A program made the position numbers and the translations under genes. A stretch of DNA of 5,684 nucleotides. It comes from an uncultured Ruminococcus sp. (GTDB taxonomy: Bacteria > Bacillota > Clostridia > Oscillospirales > Acutalibacteraceae). Under the pieces are notes generated by a model, which did not search any database, was not told the DNA's origin, and worked only from the letters and a program-made list of their open reading frames with translations. Shown piece after piece: positions 5,501 through 5,684 of the stretch. Within the stretch, counting starts at the first letter, position 1. The number at the start of each line of letters is the position of its first letter. The DNA is taken from positions 1 through 5,684 of the forward strand of contig CAMKNF010000126.1 in the NCBI GenBank assembly GCA_946414115.1, in the 5' to 3' direction.

Positions 5501-5684
5501 GAATTTTTCAAGACTGACATACTCGTTTTTCATCTCTGTACCCGAAATTGCCTCTGAACCGTAAATAAGATAAAGCTCTCCGTATGAGGTACTAACGGAA
5601 CTGCTGTGTGAAATATTACGATAACTTGAGGTCAGAAAATAGAAAACAGTGTCATCATTTTTGCTCGTCAAATAATCTGCAAGG
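2516..5684 (-). CDS. Giant GLUG beta-helix surface protein with cell-wall sorting signal (N-terminus outside the window)
   Basis: The frame is open from the right edge (first full codons L-A-D-Y) to TAA at 2518-2516, giving over 1050 residues. A TTG at 5671 is not a convincing start, since no signal peptide follows and the frame continues. Counting from 5671: residues 116-190 resemble a divergent InlB-type B-repeat (ending YPMPYSDATFVVEA). Residues 192-206 are a HNFDDNGFCTECGAY linker. About 212-537 and 559-882 are two copies of a GLUG beta-helix module, with IGGVVGY / GGIAG rungs and a C-x-N-x-G-x-V column. About 885-1003 is a beta-sandwich-like domain ending HPMSFAIVE, of the kind often found just before an anchor. 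Residues 1018-1051 are a sorting signal: TPIQTGSE, hydrophobic helix, AKRRKKIG. GLUG modules are known from secreted and surface proteins of Firmicutes, including streptococcal IgA peptidases, but I see no protease motif such as HExxH. The likely role is an adhesin or other long surface stalk. It appears to be the first visible gene of the leftward operon. Confidence 0.92.
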   Translation of the reverse strand, partial: LADYLTSKNDDTVFYFLTSSYRNISHSSSVSTSYGELYLIYGSEAISGTEMKNEYVSLEKFQSDKGGDIYKYSAILTNQNDTYQQNAHLQTKGNGFSSAKLVNEDGSITVNNGESKKINSGNKVTVKFKLQDGAEFKSLKCVRNSDAVNNKGTTTETVLLEKDDINLRTPDGDGYYSFEYPMPYSDATFVVEAIKHNFDDNGFCTECGAYQPAMLNSNGVYEIGNAGQLFWFASLVNGDDTHADFDSQDTGAKAVLVKDINLESREWSPIRDYTGVFDGQNHTISDLKITETPHDTGLFRSVYGTIKNFTVKGEMIISTDGDYIGGVVGYADGSTISNVASYVNISNTAGVLHHIGGVVGYIANKDTVVDKCLYYGTVDIKNSTDCIGGIVGYTNGGARISNCANHGTVSAAKDDAYVGGILGYVNNTNPTLKDCYNYGKVSNGANQKYCGAIIGWARNYTSANIDNNYYLDSSSTLAFGKDGKSGVTATVKNAEQFKSGEVAYLLNHKVTDGTQAWYQNIDNGETPDDYPVFEGGTVYYLEYKDSYSNTYSEKPEPDEFDKDDNGNFIIRTYDDLVKLSKLVRSDYENYGSADYILVNNIKAPDDSEWTQGIGSVSDSKHFNGTFNGNGYCIIGLNVNSPKYGGLFEVIGISGVVKDLFVFDCDFSSSSEAAGGIAAVNKGKIDHCTSGVNITTGYIHKNGKDIYAPELNSSISGERSGGIAGENSGSTIGCRSSAVVSGTTCGGIAGVNTGKIYGCANNGNVGTSTTSVSGGLAGKNGDTIESSYNSGNVNGDIVGLIAGKNGFGDTTPTVTDVFYISQGGLTAFGTTPWDTSYDTIIEKTSDAKYDEKFANELNSVTDTSKVKWMFNPPLNKGYPIIEGNFYIDVVKSAGNNITVQGSMHKDLNIKYDLCNENSEEYKLLSSAKGNNKILNTYSVSLTDKDGNYIPAELWCSGSYKISVPVDSKNIQLAGIDTDGNIVYCKPDSVENGTAVFTVSHPMSFAIVETTAGNPSSVNNNNGTPIQTGSEMCGAILLIALLSLTVILIAKRRKKIG
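2531..2536 (-). promoter_or_regulatory. Ribosome binding site inside the end of the giant gene
   Basis: AGAAGG on the - strand lies seven bases before TTG 2523 and is made of codons for the basic tail (RRKK) of the upstream surface protein. It decides the TTG start of the 169-residue gene and implies that its translation is coupled to that of the giant gene. Confidence 0.7.
3026..3997 (-). repeat. GLUG module 2 of the giant surface protein
   Basis: The second module repeats the plan of the first: entry NGNFIIRTYDDLVKLSKLV, then SEWTQGIG...FNGTFNGNGYCIIGLNV, GLFEVIGISGVVKDLFV, rungs near residues 670, 716, 741 and 769, then DVFYISQGGLTAFG, an EKFANELN helix and GYPIIEGNFY. Rungs are shorter (24-28 residues) apart from one with an insert of about 20 residues (TTGYIHKNGKDIYAPELNSS). 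Cysteines 683, 729 and 754 all sit 13 residues after the G-G start; in the last rung serine 782 takes that place. Similarity is at protein level; no long DNA identity is apparent. Confidence 0.7.
4061..5038 (-). repeat. GLUG module 1 of the giant surface protein
   Basis: This is one of two similar protein modules. It opens with NGVYEIGNAGQLFWFASLV, then a WSPI...YTGVFDGQNHTISDLKI segment and GLFRSVYGTIKNFTVKGE. Rungs beginning near residues 320, 351, 383, 414 and 445 follow, spaced 31-32 apart. It closes with NNYYLDSSSTLAFG, a GEVAYLLN helix and DDYPVFEGG. The rungs carry cysteines 368, 399 and 431 at offset 16-17 from each I/V-G-G start. Confidence 0.75.

Overview
The window looks like a stretch of a low-to-mid GC gut Firmicute of the class Clostridia, most likely the Ruminococcus / [Eubacterium] siraeum group. 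This is inferred from protein style: FIVAR and GLUG modules, 'HNFDDNGFCTECGAY'-type linkers, I-x-T-G cell-wall sorting signals, and AAAGGA or AGAAGG ribosome sites. No marker gene is present, so the taxonomy is tentative. Everything readable encodes exported or envelope proteins.

Layout. (1) Positions 1-633, + strand: the C-terminal 210 codons of a surface protein. It has the tail of a probable metallophosphoesterase, a FIVAR domain, a Thr/Ser/Ala stalk, an IKTG sorting signal, a membrane helix and a basic tail. (2) Positions 634-962: a non-coding gap between convergent genes, with two hairpins and a short AT-rich inverted repeat. (3) Positions 963-5684, - strand: a compact four-gene run, read from right to left. 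First is a giant GLUG beta-helix surface protein, whose N-terminus lies outside the window. Next is a 169-residue single-pass membrane protein that starts inside the stop region of the giant gene. Then comes a 203-residue secreted beta-rich protein with no anchor, and last a 109-residue miniature anchored protein. A hairpin lies just beyond the last stop.

How the genes may work together. All four - strand products are predicted to be outside the cell or on its surface, by three routes: sortase-type anchor, N-terminal membrane helix, and free secretion. The gene content resembles WxL-type surface loci of other Firmicutes (large anchored protein, membrane partner, soluble beta-sandwich, tiny LPXTG protein), but no true WxL motif is visible. 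The most striking detail is that the free 203-residue protein and the 109-residue anchored protein share an S-x-E-V-x-A-x-I strand at exactly the same precursor positions (36-43), just after the signal peptide. In the small protein this strand is nearly all there is outside the membrane. That suggests strand-swap (donor-strand-like) docking or polymerisation of the soluble protein on the small anchor. This is a hypothesis, not something the sequence proves.
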